Shown: positions 26,235 to 40,001, numbered from the stretch's first letter. The stretch is 64,000 nt of DNA from Rhodospirillales bacterium (GCA_009691105.1 SHVU01000008.1:1-64000); one strand, 5' to 3'. Numbers and translations are program-made. Notes: generated by a model from the sequence alone, not told the origin.

Positions 26235-27170
26235 ATGATGGCGAAACAACGCACACTTCCGCATCTCATCGATCGTCTGCCTCCGACGCGGGGCGGGCTC
26301 ACCGCCAATGCGCCGCTCGCCAAGATGACGTGGTTCCGGGTCGGTGGTCCGGCCGAAGTCTTGTTCCGTCCCGCCGATCGCAAGGACCTCGCCGACTTCC
26401 TGAACGAATTGCCGGCCGACGTGCCGCTGACGGTGCTCGGCCTCGGCGCCAATCTTCTGATCCGCGACGGCGGGGTTCCTGGTGTGGTCGTTCGCTTAGG
26501 CCCGGGCTTTGATGAGATCCGGGTCGAGGGCAACGATCTCGTCGTCGGTGCTGCGGCGGTTGGTCTGCATGTGGCCGTCGCCGCTCGAGACGCCGGCTTC
26601 GCCGGGTTAGAATTTCTCTCGGGCATTCCGGGCACGATCGGCGGCGCGCTCCGCATGAACGCCGGAGCCTTTGGCGCCGAAATCAAAGACATGGCGACCG
26701 AGGCGCAAGCCATCGACCGCAACGGCATTCGTCACGGCATCGACGCAAACGGCCTCGGCTTCAGCTATCGCCATTCGGGCGTCCCGAACAGCTGGATCTT
26801 CGTCGCGGCGCGTCTTCGCGGCCGACACGGCGACAAGGCGGCGATCGGTCGCCGCATGGCCGAGATTCAAAGCACCCGCCAAGACACCCAGCCGGTCCGA
26901 ACCGCGACCGGTGGATCGACCTTCGTCAATCCGCCGAACGCCAAGGCCTGGGAACTGATCGACCAGGCCGGTTGCCGCGGCATTAAGCGCGGCGGCGCCC
27001 AAGTCTCCGACAAGCACTGCAATTTCCTGGTCAATCTCGGATCGGCGACGGCGGCGGATCTCGAAGGGCTGGGCGACGAAGTGCGACGTCGCGTCCTCGA
27101 GGCGAGCGGTATCGCGCTGGAATGGGAAATTCGCCGCATCGGCGTTCCCGCCGCGGGAGGCCCGCAATGA
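26235..27170 (+). CDS. murB: UDP-N-acetylenolpyruvoylglucosamine reductase
   Basis: A 311-residue flavoenzyme that reduces enolpyruvyl-UDP-GlcNAc to UDP-MurNAc with NADPH. FAD-binding motifs: TWFRVGGPAEVLFRPAD, LGLGANLLIRDGG and LSGIPGTIGGALRMNAGAFG. The catalytic Ser lies in GGSTFVNPPNAKAWELID and the final domain has SDKHCNFLVN. It is of the short type I/II alphaproteobacterial length. Its stop overlaps the ddl start. Confidence 0.95.
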   Translation: MMAKQRTLPHLIDRLPPTRGGLTANAPLAKMTWFRVGGPAEVLFRPADRKDLADFLNELPADVPLTVLGLGANLLIRDGGVPGVVVRLGPGFDEIRVEGNDLVVGAAAVGLHVAVAARDAGFAGLEFLSGIPGTIGGALRMNAGAFGAEIKDMATEAQAIDRNGIRHGIDANGLGFSYRHSGVPNSWIFVAARLRGRHGDKAAIGRRMAEIQSTRQDTQPVRTATGGSTFVNPPNAKAWELIDQAGCRGIKRGGAQVSDKHCNFLVNLGSATAADLEGLGDEVRRRVLEASGIALEWEIRRIGVPAAGGPQ

Positions 27171-28072
27171 CGCGTCATGTTTCGGTCTTGATGGGCGGCT
27201 GGTCGTCCGAACGCGAAGTGTCGCTGGTCAGCGGCGGCGCGGTGGCGCGCGCCCTCGGCGACGCTGGTTACCAAGTCACGGCGATCGACGTGCAACGGGA
27301 CGTCGGAACGCTGCTCGCCCGCCTCTTCCCGCGTCCCGACGTCGTTTTCAACGCGCTGCATGGACGTTACGGCGAAGACGGCTGCATCCAGGGGCTGCTC
27401 AATATTCTGGAGATCCCGTACACGCATTCCGGTCTCCTGGCTTCGGCCTTGGCCATGGACAAGCCGACCGCCAAAACGATGTTCCGCGAGGCCGGCATCC
27501 AGGTCGTCGAGCACAAGATCGTCGGCCGGCCCGACATGCTGGCGGGCGATCCGTTGCCGCGCCCTTATGTCGTGAAGCCGCGCAACGAAGGCTCGAGCGT
27601 CGGCGTCCACATCGTCAATACCGGCGAAAACGCCGCGCCGGTCGACGTGTCGACCTGGGCTCATGGTCTGACCTTGATGGCTGAGCCGTTCATTCCGGGT
27701 CGCGAGCTGACCGTCGGCGTCATGGGCGATCGGGCCCTCGCCGTCACCGAGATTTCGTCCGAACGGAGCTTCTACGACTACGAAGCCAAGTATGCGCCGG
27801 GCGGATCGACCCACAAGATTCCGGCGCCGCTCGCCGAGTCGGTCGCTGCCGAGGCCAAAGACATCGCCGTCCGCGCCCATCGGGCGCTGGGCTGTCGCGG
27901 CGTCTCACGCGCCGATTTTCGCTACGACGGCCGCAATCTATATCTGCTCGAAATCAACACCCAACCCGGCATGACGCCGACGTCGCTCGTTCCCGAACAG
28001 GCGGCCTACGCCAAGATTTCGTTCGAGGACCTGTGCGTCTGGATGGTCGAGAACGCGGAGTACGACACATGA
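27167..28072 (+). CDS. ddl: D-alanine:D-alanine ligase
   Basis: A 301-residue ATP-grasp enzyme that makes D-Ala-D-Ala for MurF. Motifs: VLMGGWSSEREVSLVSG at the N-terminus, ALHGRYGEDGCIQGLLNIL, PYVVKPRNEGSSVGVHIV in the ATP-grasp domain and LLEINTQPGMTPTSLVP in the metal/phosphate site. The start at 27167 overlaps murB by 4 nt; a longer frame inside murB is not supported. Confidence 0.96.
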   Translation: MTRHVSVLMGGWSSEREVSLVSGGAVARALGDAGYQVTAIDVQRDVGTLLARLFPRPDVVFNALHGRYGEDGCIQGLLNILEIPYTHSGLLASALAMDKPTAKTMFREAGIQVVEHKIVGRPDMLAGDPLPRPYVVKPRNEGSSVGVHIVNTGENAAPVDVSTWAHGLTLMAEPFIPGRELTVGVMGDRALAVTEISSERSFYDYEAKYAPGGSTHKIPAPLAESVAAEAKDIAVRAHRALGCRGVSRADFRYDGRNLYLLEINTQPGMTPTSLVPEQAAYAKISFEDLCVWMVENAEYDT

Positions 28073-28887
28073 GCGCGCAAGACGGCGCCTATCGGCGCCG
28101 CAAACGGCGCTTCCCGATGATCACCGTCGGGCTCGTTGCCGCCGCCGTGATCGGCGTTGGTGGAGCCGGCTGGTGGATCTGGGAATCGAGTGCGGGCGAG
28201 CGCGCAATCCTTACCGTCAAATGGTGGGCCATCGCCGCTACGACCCATGCCGGTTTCGCCGTCGACGAAGTATTGGTGCGCGGCCGGCGCGAGACCTCCA
28301 CGGCCCAACTTCTCGATGCCGTGCAGCTGGCGCGCGGCGATCCGATTTTCGCCTTCGATCCCGACGAAGTTCGTACGCGGATCGAGGCCTTGCCCTGGAT
28401 CCAGTCGGTGACGGTGTCGCGTCAACTGCCTTCGACCGTAACCGTCAGTCTGGTCGAGCGCACGCCGTTGGCGATCTGGCAACGCCGCGGTCGCTTCGCC
28501 ATGATCGACCATGGCGGACACGTCATCGAGACGCCACAGATCGAGCGCTTCAACGATTTGCTGGTTGTCGTCGGCGATGACGCCCCGTCGCATACCGCCG
28601 AACTTCTCCGCACCTTGGCTGCCGAGCCGCAACTCATGATGCGGGTCAAGGCGGCGGTGCGGATCGGGGCGCGGCGTTGGAATTTGCGCCTCGACAACGG
28701 CGTCGACGTGCAACTGCCCGAAGACAACGCCGAAGTCGCCTGGGCGCGGCTGGCCGTCTACGAGCGTGACAACGGCATTTTGGAACGCAACGTCCAGATG
28801 CTCGACCTCCGTCTTCCCGATCGCGTCATCGTGCGGAAGGGCCGTGAGGCCGAGCCCGACGCACCGGTGGCGGGACGAAAGACTTAG
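28069..28887 (+). CDS. ftsQ: Cell division protein FtsQ
   Basis: 272 residues from the ATG that overlaps the ddl stop. A short basic cytoplasmic tail (YRRRKRRF) precedes one membrane helix ([22 protein letters not shown]). The periplasmic POTRA domain follows (GFAVDEVLVRGRRETSTAQL), then the FtsQ domain with IQSVTVSRQLPSTVTVSLVE, ERTPLAIWQRRGRFAMID and LRLDNGVDVQLPE. It anchors FtsL/FtsB at the septum. Confidence 0.93.
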   Translation: MSAQDGAYRRRKRRFPMITVGLVAAAVIGVGGAGWWIWESSAGERAILTVKWWAIAATTHAGFAVDEVLVRGRRETSTAQLLDAVQLARGDPIFAFDPDEVRTRIEALPWIQSVTVSRQLPSTVTVSLVERTPLAIWQRRGRFAMIDHGGHVIETPQIERFNDLLVVVGDDAPSHTAELLRTLAAEPQLMMRVKAAVRIGARRWNLRLDNGVDVQLPEDNAEVAWARLAVYERDNGILERNVQMLDLRLPDRVIVRKGREAEPDAPVAGRKT

Positions 28888-28924
28888 GACGAGGCGAGTG
28901 TCGGATTATGGAGAACGTATTGTG

Positions 28925-30190
28925 ATGAAACGGAACGGACACCACAGAAAGAACCGCAGCGGCCTCGTCTGCGCGCTCGATGTCGGCTCGGCCAAGCTTG
29001 CCTGCTTTGTCGCGACCATCGGTGACGAGAAGGGCCCCGAAATCATCGGTATTGGCCATCACGCCTCGCGCGGCGTGCGCTCTGGCGCGATCGCCGACAT
29101 GGAAGCCGCGGAAACCGCCATTCGTTCGACGGTCGAAGCCGCCGAAAAGATGGCTGGAGAAACGGTCCGCGAGGTCATCGTCAATATTTCCGCCGGCGCG
29201 CCGCAGTCGAAGCTCATCTCCTACGAGATCGCGATTGCCGGCCATCTGGTCGGAGACACCGACCTGCGCCGCATTCTCGAGCCTGCGGCCGGACCGGACG
29301 GTGTTCCTGCCGATCACGAAGTGATTCACGCGATCCCGGTCGGCTACGCTATCGACGGCGTGCGCGGCGTGCGCGATCCGCGCGGCATGTCCGGGGAACG
29401 CCTCGGTGTCAACCTGCACATGGTCAGCGCCGCCGCCGGCGCGATCCGCAACTTGCGGACCTGTATCGGCCGCTGCCACCTCGAAGTTGAAACCGAAGTC
29501 GTGTCGTCCTACGCCTCGGCGCTGGCCTGCCTCGTGGAAGACGAGCGTCAGCTCGGCGTGACGCTAATCGACATGGGCGGCGGGACGACCTCGATCGCGG
29601 TCTTCTTCGATGGCGAGCTCGTCCACACCGATAGCGTTCCGGTCGGCGGAGTCCACGTCACCAACGACATCGCCCGTGGCCTTTCGACTCCGATCACCCA
29701 TGCCGAGCGCATGAAGACGCTGTACGGCAGCGCCGTCCCGGCCGCCCACGACGATCGAGAGATGCTCAAGGTTCCGCAGATCGGCGAATTGGAATCGGGC
29801 GAGACCAGCCAGGTGCCGCGCTCGATGCTCGTCGGGATTATCCGGCCGCGCATCGAAGAGATCTTCGAAATGGCCCGGGCTCGTCTTGAGACTGCCGGCT
29901 TTGACAAAGTCGCCGGCCGACGGGTCGTGCTGACGGGCGGCGCAAGCCAGCTCGCCGGAGTCCGCGATCTCGCCGCCATGGCTCTCGACAAGCAGGTCCG
30001 CCTCGGCCGGCCGCGCCACTTCACTGGGCTCGCCGAAGCCGTTTCTGGTCCCGCCTTTGCAACCTGCGCCGGACTTGTCCACTCGGCCGCGATGACCGTG
30101 GCAGTGGATCCTCCCGGCGCCTATCGACCGGCGGCCGAACAGGTCGGCCGGTGGAGCCGATTCGGCCAATGGATTCGAGACAACTTTTAA
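28925..30190 (+). CDS. ftsA: Cell division protein FtsA (actin fold)
   Basis: About 421 residues. FtsA tethers FtsZ to the membrane and has an actin-like ATP site: VCALDVGSAKLACFVATI, LIDMGGGTTSIAVF and VLTGGASQLAGVRDLA. The 1C domain lies around residues 90-170. The C-terminal amphipathic anchor is probably the SRFGQWIRDNF end. Start: ATG at 28925 or GTG at 28922, the latter having better spacing from GGAG. The longer frame within ftsQ is not supported. Confidence 0.95.
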   Translation: MKRNGHHRKNRSGLVCALDVGSAKLACFVATIGDEKGPEIIGIGHHASRGVRSGAIADMEAAETAIRSTVEAAEKMAGETVREVIVNISAGAPQSKLISYEIAIAGHLVGDTDLRRILEPAAGPDGVPADHEVIHAIPVGYAIDGVRGVRDPRGMSGERLGVNLHMVSAAAGAIRNLRTCIGRCHLEVETEVVSSYASALACLVEDERQLGVTLIDMGGGTTSIAVFFDGELVHTDSVPVGGVHVTNDIARGLSTPITHAERMKTLYGSAVPAAHDDREMLKVPQIGELESGETSQVPRSMLVGIIRPRIEEIFEMARARLETAGFDKVAGRRVVLTGGASQLAGVRDLAAMALDKQVRLGRPRHFTGLAEAVSGPAFATCAGLVHSAAMTVAVDPPGAYRPAAEQVGRWSRFGQWIRDNF

Positions 30191-30320
30191 TGTCGCGCTT
30201 TCTAACCCAGGGCGAGGCTGTCCGCGGGCCCATCCGGGCTTTCGGAATCGACCGACCGTATAACCGGGACATCAATGTTCTCGGAACGGTCCGCAATTTC
30301 CATACAACCAGGAGACGACG

Positions 30321-32030
30321 ATGACCCTCAACCTGACCGTTCCTCAAGCCAACGATGTGGTCCAAATGAAACCGAAGATTACTGTAATCGGAGTCGGCGG
30401 CGCTGGCTGCAACGCCGTCAACAACATGATCGAGGCCGACTTGAAGGGAGTCGACTTCGTCGTCGCTAACACCGACGCTCAGGCGCTTGCTTCGTCGCGC
30501 ACCGAGCGTCGCATCCAGCTTGGCGTCAATGTTACCCGCGGTCTCGGCGCCGGGTCGCGTCCCGACGTCGGCCAAGCCGCGGCCGATGAGTCGCTCGAAC
30601 AGATCCTGGCTCAGCTCCAGGACAGCAACATGCTGTTCATTGCCGCCGGCATGGGCGGTGGTACCGGCACGGGCGCTGCTCCAGTGATTGCCCGGGCCGC
30701 TCGCGAGCAAGGCATCTTGACCGTCGGCGTCGTGACCAAGCCCTTCCAGTTCGAAGGCGTTCACCGGATGCGAGTCGCCGAGGCTGGAATCTCTGAGCTT
30801 GAGCAGTATGTCGATACGCTCATCATCATCCCGAACCAGAACCTGTTCCGAGTCGCCAACGAGAAGACGACCTTCGCGGACGCCTTCAAGATGGCCGACG
30901 ACGTTCTCTATTCGGGCGTGCGTGGCATTACCGACCTGATGGTCATGCCGGGCCTCATCAACCTCGACTTCGCGGACGTCCGCGCTGTCATGAGCGAGAT
31001 GGGTAAAGCGATGATGGGAACCGGCGAAGCCTCCGGCGAACGTCGCGCCTTGGATGCCGCCGAAGCGGCGATCGCTAATCCGCTCCTCGACGACGTGTCG
31101 ATGAGCGGGGCGACCGGCGTGCTGATCAACATCACTGGCGGGCCCGATCTCACCCTGTTCGAAGTCGACGAAGCGGCCAATCGCATCCGCGCCGAAGTCG
31201 ACCAAGAAGCCCAGATCATCTTCGGCTCCAGCTTCGAAGCTGACCTCGAAGGGCGGATCCGGGTGTCGATCGTGTCGACTGGCATGAAGCTCGGCCAGCA
31301 GCGTGCGACGCCTCCGGTGACCGATTCCATCGTCCGTCCGGAATGGAAGCGGAAGTCCTTGCCGACCATGGAAGCCAGTCCGGAGCCTCTGCCGAAAATC
31401 GTTCCGATTCGCGCGGCCGAGGGCGACCAACCGATCGCTGAAGCCATCGCGGCCGCCGATAAGGCGATCGCGGCGTCTCCGGCTGCCTCGGTTCCGGCCG
31501 AGCTCGTTCGCCCGGCGCCTGCGCCGATGCCGGCTCCTGCTCCTCTCGTCGCCGAACCGTTGCCGCAGCCGGTTGCTCCGGCGGCGGTCGTTGCTCCCAA
31601 GGCAGCGCCCGCTCCGAAGGAAGCCTTTATTGCCCCTCCGCCGGTCGAAGTCGGTGGCGGGATGGGCATGACGGCCGACCCCTTCAACGAGGCGGCGATC
31701 ACCAACGCGCAGCCCCAGCCGCAAGTCGATCTGGTGGCTTTTGGGAAGCGTCCGACCATCCGGGTCAGCGGTCCTAGTTTGTTCACCCGGGTGACGGGGA
31801 TCGGACGGGCTACCCCGCAAGCGCAGCAGCTCCAAGCTTCGGCTCCGGCCCCGACCAGGGCCCCAGAGCGTCGGCCGGTTGTTGCCGAATCGGCTCCGGC
31901 CGTCGAAATCCAGCGTCCCAAGGCCGAACCTCGGCTCGGGGCGATCGAACCGGCGGAACGGGTGGTCTCTACCCGGAACGAGGACGATCTCCTCGATATT
32001 CCGGCCTTTCTACGCCGTCAGGCCAACTGA
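30321..32030 (+). CDS. ftsZ: Cell division GTPase FtsZ
   Basis: A 569-residue tubulin homologue that forms the Z ring. The start has a strong AGGAGACGACG site. The nucleotide loop is Gly112-Gly-Gly-Thr-Gly-Thr-Gly118, the T7 loop NLDFADV is at 214-220, and the C-terminal peptide [12 protein letters not shown] binds FtsA and other partners. Between the globular domain and that peptide lies a Pro/Ala-rich linker of about 230 residues, much longer than in E. coli and typical of alphaproteobacteria. A 130-bp gap after ftsA probably holds an own promoter. Confidence 0.97.
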   Translation: MTLNLTVPQANDVVQMKPKITVIGVGGAGCNAVNNMIEADLKGVDFVVANTDAQALASSRTERRIQLGVNVTRGLGAGSRPDVGQAAADESLEQILAQLQDSNMLFIAAGMGGGTGTGAAPVIARAAREQGILTVGVVTKPFQFEGVHRMRVAEAGISELEQYVDTLIIIPNQNLFRVANEKTTFADAFKMADDVLYSGVRGITDLMVMPGLINLDFADVRAVMSEMGKAMMGTGEASGERRALDAAEAAIANPLLDDVSMSGATGVLINITGGPDLTLFEVDEAANRIRAEVDQEAQIIFGSSFEADLEGRIRVSIVSTGMKLGQQRATPPVTDSIVRPEWKRKSLPTMEASPEPLPKIVPIRAAEGDQPIAEAIAAADKAIAASPAASVPAELVRPAPAPMPAPAPLVAEPLPQPVAPAAVVAPKAAPAPKEAFIAPPPVEVGGGMGMTADPFNEAAITNAQPQPQVDLVAFGKRPTIRVSGPSLFTRVTGIGRATPQAQQLQASAPAPTRAPERRPVVAESAPAVEIQRPKAEPRLGAIEPAERVVSTRNEDDLLDIPAFLRRQAN

Positions 32031-32080
32031 ACCGGTGGCCGAAATCGGCTAACAATCTGTAACAATGATTGATTTGAGTG

Positions 32081-32112
32081 CTTCGGGGGTTGCCGGTACA
32101 AAACCCCCGAAG
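32081..32112 (+). terminator. Strong hairpin between ftsZ and lpxC
   Basis: CTTCGGGGGTT (32081-32091) pairs perfectly with AACCCCCGAAG (32102-32112) around a 10-nt loop. No T-run follows. It lies 50 bp after the ftsZ stop and about 90 bp before the lpxC start, so it may partly end the dcw transcript or shield mRNA ends. Confidence 0.55.
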
Positions 32113-32204
32113 CGACGCGGGACCGGAAGATGCTTGGAATCCCGCTGAAAACATCCATGTCCCAGGGACTCGATGACGGCGTTAAGGGACGGGGGACTAA
32201 CGTG

Positions 32205-33188
32205 ATGAAGACTTTCATCGGAAGCGCCAAAACGCGACCGACTCGCAGCTCCGGATTTGCCTCGCAAGTGACGCTGAAGGCGGCGGTTCGTTGCTCCGGC
32301 ATTGGACTGCATGGTGGCCGGCCCGCGTCTTTGACGCTGAAGCCTGCCGCTCCGAATACCGGAATCATTTTCCACCGCACCGATATTTCTGGCAGCGCCC
32401 CGATCCCGGCGCGCTTCGAATACGTGCGCGACACGCGGCTCTGCACGACGCTCGGCGTCGATGCGGGCGTGACGATTGGTACCGTCGAACACCTGATGGC
32501 GGCATTGGCCGGCTGTCATGTCGACAACGTCATCATCGAAGTCGATGGGCCGGAAGTTCCGATCCTCGACGGTAGCTCCGAACCCTTCGTCTCTTTGATC
32601 GAGAGCGTCGGCACGATCGAACAAGCCGCGCCCAAGCATGCCATTCGGATCGAGAAGTCGGTCACCGTCGAAGACGGCGACGGCCGCGCTACGCTCCGTT
32701 CGGGGCAGGGGTTCTCGGTCAATATCGAAGTCGAATATCGCAAGGCCGCCGTGAAACCGCAGCGCGTCTCGCTCGGTCTCGTCAACGGCACCTTCAAGCG
32801 CGAGTTGGCCCGGGCCCGAACTTTCGGGTTCCTCGACGATATTGAAAAACTGCGCGCCGCGGGGTTCGCCCTGGGTGGTTCGCTCGATAACGCCGTCGTG
32901 ATGAGCGGCGACCGCGTCCTCAATGAAGGCGGGTTGCGCTTTGCCGACGAGTTCGTGCGCCACAAGGCGCTCGACGCGGTTGGCGATCTCTATCTCGCCG
33001 GAGCCACGATCTTGGGATCATTCGATGGGGTCCGCTCGGGTCACGGCCTTAACAATCGCCTGCTGCATGCGTTGTTCGAGCAGCGAGACGCGTGGTCGAT
33101 GGACTTTGTACCCGCCGAATCGTCCATGGGCTTTGCTCACGACGATCTGGCCCTTGAGGCGCCGGCCCTCGCTGCCATCGGCCGTTAG
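32205..33188 (+). CDS. lpxC: UDP-3-O-acyl-N-acetylglucosamine deacetylase (lipid A synthesis)
   Basis: 327 residues from ATG 32205. LpxC is the zinc enzyme that commits to lipid A synthesis. Zinc ligands are His96 (TVEHLMAAL), His253 and Asp257 (RHKALDAVGDL), and the catalytic His is His280 (SGHGLNN). CSGIGLHGG and GFALGGSLDNAVVM are further family motifs. ATG 32157 is an alternative start but gives a longer leader without family match. It follows ftsZ, as in many alphaproteobacteria. Confidence 0.96.
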   Translation: MKTFIGSAKTRPTRSSGFASQVTLKAAVRCSGIGLHGGRPASLTLKPAAPNTGIIFHRTDISGSAPIPARFEYVRDTRLCTTLGVDAGVTIGTVEHLMAALAGCHVDNVIIEVDGPEVPILDGSSEPFVSLIESVGTIEQAAPKHAIRIEKSVTVEDGDGRATLRSGQGFSVNIEVEYRKAAVKPQRVSLGLVNGTFKRELARARTFGFLDDIEKLRAAGFALGGSLDNAVVMSGDRVLNEGGLRFADEFVRHKALDAVGDLYLAGATILGSFDGVRSGHGLNNRLLHALFEQRDAWSMDFVPAESSMGFAHDDLALEAPALAAIGR

Positions 33189-33298
33189 CCCGATTTTCCT
33201 ATCGTTCGACTGACCCCGGAGCGTCGCGGCCGGGGTTGGTTTGCGTTCGATTTCGCGTACTATCCGCTCCCGCGGGGGCGAGATACCCTAGAACCATA

Positions 33299-34096
33299 AT
33301 GAGTGCACGAGGCATGTCCGGACGTCTTGCGGCGATCGCCATCGCTCTGTTGCTTGCGGCTTGCGCGGGGGAAGAAAAAGACCCCTACGTCGAGAAGCCG
33401 GTCGAGACCCTCTACAACTCGGCGATGAATGCGCTCGAGAAGCGCGAGTTCGCGGTGGCCGCGAAGCTTTTTGATGAGGTCGAGCGCCAGCATCCGTATT
33501 CGGCTTGGGCGACACGGGCCCAGCTTATGGCGGCCTTCTCGCAGTACGAGCGAAACGCCTATGACGACGCCATCGTCGCGCTCGATCGGTTCATCCAGCT
33601 CCATCCGTCGAATCGCGACACGCCCTACGCCTACTATCTGAAGGCGCTCTGCTACTACGAGCAGATCTCGGACGTGTCCCGCGATCAGAAGATGACCCAG
33701 CAGGCGGTGGCGACGCTCGGCGAACTGGTCCGACGCTTCCCGACCTCGACCTATGCCCGGGACGCCAAGATCAAGCTCGACCTGACCAACGATCACCTCG
33801 CCGGCAAGGAAATGAACATCGGCCGGTGGTATCAGCAGCAGGGCCAATATCTGGCGGCCATCAACCGTTTCAAGGCCTTGATCGACGGCTATCAGACGAC
33901 GACCCACGTCCCGGAAGCCCTGATGCGCCTGATCGAATCCTATATGGCGCTCGGCCTTAAAGACGACGCCCGGCGGACGGCCGCCATTCTGGGCCATAAC
34001 TTCCCTGGAAACGTCTGGTACGAGGATGCCTTCGCGCTGGTCGAAGGCGGCCAGCCGGCTCGCAAGACAGCTGAGCCTTGGTACAAGATTTGGTAG
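33299..34096 (+). CDS. bamD: Outer membrane assembly lipoprotein BamD
   Basis: About 265 residues. A signal peptide ends in the lipobox LLLAACAGEE, after which come TPR repeats (VETLYNSAMNALEKREFAVA, RAQLMAAFSQYERNAYDDAI, MNIGRWYQQQGQYLAAINRF). BamD is an essential partner of BamA in folding outer-membrane barrels. ATG 33299 or 33314 can be the start; both precede the signal peptide. It is followed by recN 13 bp later on the same strand. Confidence 0.95.
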   Translation: MSARGMSGRLAAIAIALLLAACAGEEKDPYVEKPVETLYNSAMNALEKREFAVAAKLFDEVERQHPYSAWATRAQLMAAFSQYERNAYDDAIVALDRFIQLHPSNRDTPYAYYLKALCYYEQISDVSRDQKMTQQAVATLGELVRRFPTSTYARDAKIKLDLTNDHLAGKEMNIGRWYQQQGQYLAAINRFKALIDGYQTTTHVPEALMRLIESYMALGLKDDARRTAAILGHNFPGNVWYEDAFALVEGGQPARKTAEPWYKIW

Positions 34097-34109
34097 AGTT
34101 GCGGGCGTC

Positions 34110-37855
<3,746 letters not shown>

Positions 37856-37867
37856 GTGCCGGCCGGG

Positions 37868-38395
37868 CTACGACGCCAGCTTCTTCGGAAGCTCTTTGAT
37901 GGCGGCGTCGACGAGAGCATCGGCCTTGGCGCCGGTGACGCGCTCGGTCAGAACGCGACGCGAGGCTTCGAGGGCGACGTCGATGGCCCGGGCTTTGACC
38001 TCGTCGATGGCTTTGGCTTCGGCCTGCTCGATACGCTCGTGGGCAAGACGTTCCCGCCGCTTCAGCGACCGTTCCAGCTCTTCGACGGCGCGGGCCGACA
38101 TCCGCTCGGCTTCCTCGCGAGCCAGGCCGACGATGGCCTGAGCCTCGGCGACGGCGGCGCGGTGCTTGCGCTCGTAATCGGACAGGAGAGCCTGAGCCTC
38201 GTCGCGAAGCTTGGTGGCTTCCTCGATCCGATCGCGGATCGCCTGGGCCCGTTCGTCGAGCATCCCGGTAATACGTCGCCACAAGGGCGGGCCAGCTGCC
38301 GCGATGAAGATAATGAAGGCAACGAGAACCCAGAATTCCGGGGTCAAGTAGAACGGCGCGGCATGAGTGCCGGCTTCGGCGGCGTAAGCGCTCAT
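37868..38395 (-). CDS. atpF: F0 ATP synthase subunit b
   Basis: A 175-residue peripheral stalk subunit: N-terminal membrane helix (YLTPEFWVLVAFIIFIAAAG) and a long charged coiled coil (DRIEEATKLRDEAQALLSDYERKH region). It links the membrane F0 to F1. It is the last gene of the F0 operon, which runs atpI-atpB-atpE-atpF'-atpF leftward, and its start overlaps the atpF' stop by 4 nt. Confidence 0.93.
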   Translation of the reverse strand: MSAYAAEAGTHAAPFYLTPEFWVLVAFIIFIAAAGPPLWRRITGMLDERAQAIRDRIEEATKLRDEAQALLSDYERKHRAAVAEAQAIVGLAREEAERMSARAVEELERSLKRRERLAHERIEQAEAKAIDEVKARAIDVALEASRRVLTERVTGAKADALVDAAIKELPKKLAS

Positions 38396-38967
38396 GCGCG
38401 GCGTTCCTTGAGAGTGGCGTCGATAGCCGGCGCCAGGGCTTGGGCGTCGATCTTCTCGCCGGCCAAGCGTTCGATCACGGCCAGGGCGATATCGGTCGCC
38501 GCCGGAGCGATGGTGGCCAGCGCCTTGTTTTTGGTGTCGTTGACCCGGGCCTCGGCAGCCTTGATCTCATCGCCCAACCGCGTGCCGAGTTCGGTATGGC
38601 GATCGGCGGCCGTCTTCGCGGCGCTGTCGGAGGTCTTGCGGACCACGTCTTGCGCTTCGGTCCGGGCCTTGGCGATAGCCTTGTCGTAGGCCATCAGCAC
38701 GGCTTCGGCTTCCGCCTTGAGACCTTCGGCCCGCTTGAGCAGGCTGTCGATCTTGGCCTGACGTTCGGCCAGGACTTCGCCGATCCGCGGCAGGGCGATC
38801 TTGGACATCGCCAGGTACAGAGCCACGAACGCGATGACCAGCCAAACGACCTGCGGCGTAAAGGTTCGGCTGTCGAGCTGGGGCAGTCCTTGGGCGAACG
38901 CCGGCTCGGCTATGACGATCAACGCCACAGCCAAGGCCAAAGCCCACTGTCCTTTGCTCGACCGCAT
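38392..38967 (-). CDS. F0 ATP synthase subunit b'
   Basis: About 191 residues from the ATG at 38967, which has GGAGAGG just upstream; the ATG at 38988 contains that site and is unlikely. A signal-like segment (WALALAVALIVIAEPAFAQ) and a second hydrophobic helix (VVWLVIAFVALYLAMSKIAL) precede a long coiled coil (IDSLLKRAEGLKAEAEAVLM). A separate b' subunit is typical of photosynthetic and many other alphaproteobacteria. Commonly called atpG or atpF'. Confidence 0.92.
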   Translation of the reverse strand: MRSSKGQWALALAVALIVIAEPAFAQGLPQLDSRTFTPQVVWLVIAFVALYLAMSKIALPRIGEVLAERQAKIDSLLKRAEGLKAEAEAVLMAYDKAIAKARTEAQDVVRKTSDSAAKTAADRHTELGTRLGDEIKAAEARVNDTKNKALATIAPAATDIALAVIERLAGEKIDAQALAPAIDATLKERRA

Positions 38968-38990
38968 GGACCTCTCCGCCCTCTTCACGT

Positions 38991-39215
38991 TTAGGTGAAG
39001 AGGATGAGGAACGCGATCAAGAGCGCGTAGAGCGCGACCGCTTCGACGAGCGCGAAGCCGAGCATCGCGAGGCCGAACACTTGGCCGCGGGACGCGGGGT
39101 TACGCGCGATCGAGCTGATGAGGGACGAGAAGATGCTGCCGATACCGGCACCGACTCCGCCCAAGCCGATCACGGCGAGTCCGGCGCCAACCATCTTTGC
39201 GGCGGCTAGTTCCAT
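38991..39215 (-). CDS. atpE: F0 ATP synthase subunit c
   Basis: A 74-residue proteolipid with two membrane helices. The proton-carrying acid is Glu58 in [13 protein letters not shown]. The polar loop ARNPASRGQ is normal. There is no sodium-type Gln-Glu pair near the first helix, so it probably carries protons. It forms the rotor ring against subunit a. Confidence 0.96.
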   Translation of the reverse strand: MELAAAKMVGAGLAVIGLGGVGAGIGSIFSSLISSIARNPASRGQVFGLAMLGFALVEAVALYALLIAFLILFT

Positions 39216-39275
39216 GGCGATTAATTCCTCATGACAGTGGTTGAACCGACGAAATAACGATTGGCCTGCGCCCGC

Positions 39276-40001
39276 TTAGTGGAGATGGATGGCGTCGCTC
39301 AAGTAAAGGCACGTCAGAACGGTGAAGACATAGGCCTGCAGAAACGCGACCATAAACTCGAAGCCGGTCAGCGCCACGTTGACGGCCAGCGGCGCCCAGC
39401 CGGCGAGCAGACCGAGCGGCACGATGAAGCCAGCGAACACCTTTAGCATGGTGTGGCCCGACATCATGTTCGCAAACAGCCGGATCGACAGACTGACCGG
39501 ACGCGACAAATAGGACACGACCTCGATCGGGACCAGCAGCGGCGTCATGACGGCCGGCACGCCCGGCGGCACGAAGAACGAAAAGAAGTGCAGGCCGTGC
39601 CGCGCGATGCCGATCAGCGTCACGCCGATGAAGACGATAATCGCCATCGTGAAGGTGACGATGATGTGGCTCGTGAAGGTGAAGCCGTAGGGAATCAGGC
39701 CGAGCAGGTTCCCGAACAGGATGAACATGAACAGCGTGAAGATGAACGGAAAATACTTCCGGCCTTCGGGCCCGACGTTGTCGCGGACCATGTCGACAAT
39801 AAATTCGTAGCCGATCTCCGCCATCGACTGCCAGCGCGTCGGCACCAGGGCCCGGCCGCGCATGCTGGCCGTGAAGAACACCGTCGCCGCGATCACGGCG
39901 AGCACCATGAACAGAGCCGAGTTCGTGAAATGCGCGTCGATTCCGGCGACCGGAATCTCGACCAGCGGGTTGACGGCAAATTGTTCGAGCGGATTAGCCA
40001 C
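39276..40001 (-). CDS. atpB: F0 ATP synthase subunit a
   Basis: A 241-residue membrane stator subunit. The essential Arg is in SIRLFANMMSGH and the last helix has FMVAFLQAYVFTVLTCLYL. The N-terminus NPLEQFAVNPLVEIPVAGID is the usual alphaproteobacterial form. It contacts the c ring and provides the half-channels for protons. Sits between atpI and atpE. Confidence 0.96.
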   Translation of the reverse strand: MANPLEQFAVNPLVEIPVAGIDAHFTNSALFMVLAVIAATVFFTASMRGRALVPTRWQSMAEIGYEFIVDMVRDNVGPEGRKYFPFIFTLFMFILFGNLLGLIPYGFTFTSHIIVTFTMAIIVFIGVTLIGIARHGLHFFSFFVPPGVPAVMTPLLVPIEVVSYLSRPVSLSIRLFANMMSGHTMLKVFAGFIVPLGLLAGWAPLAVNVALTGFEFMVAFLQAYVFTVLTCLYLSDAIHLH

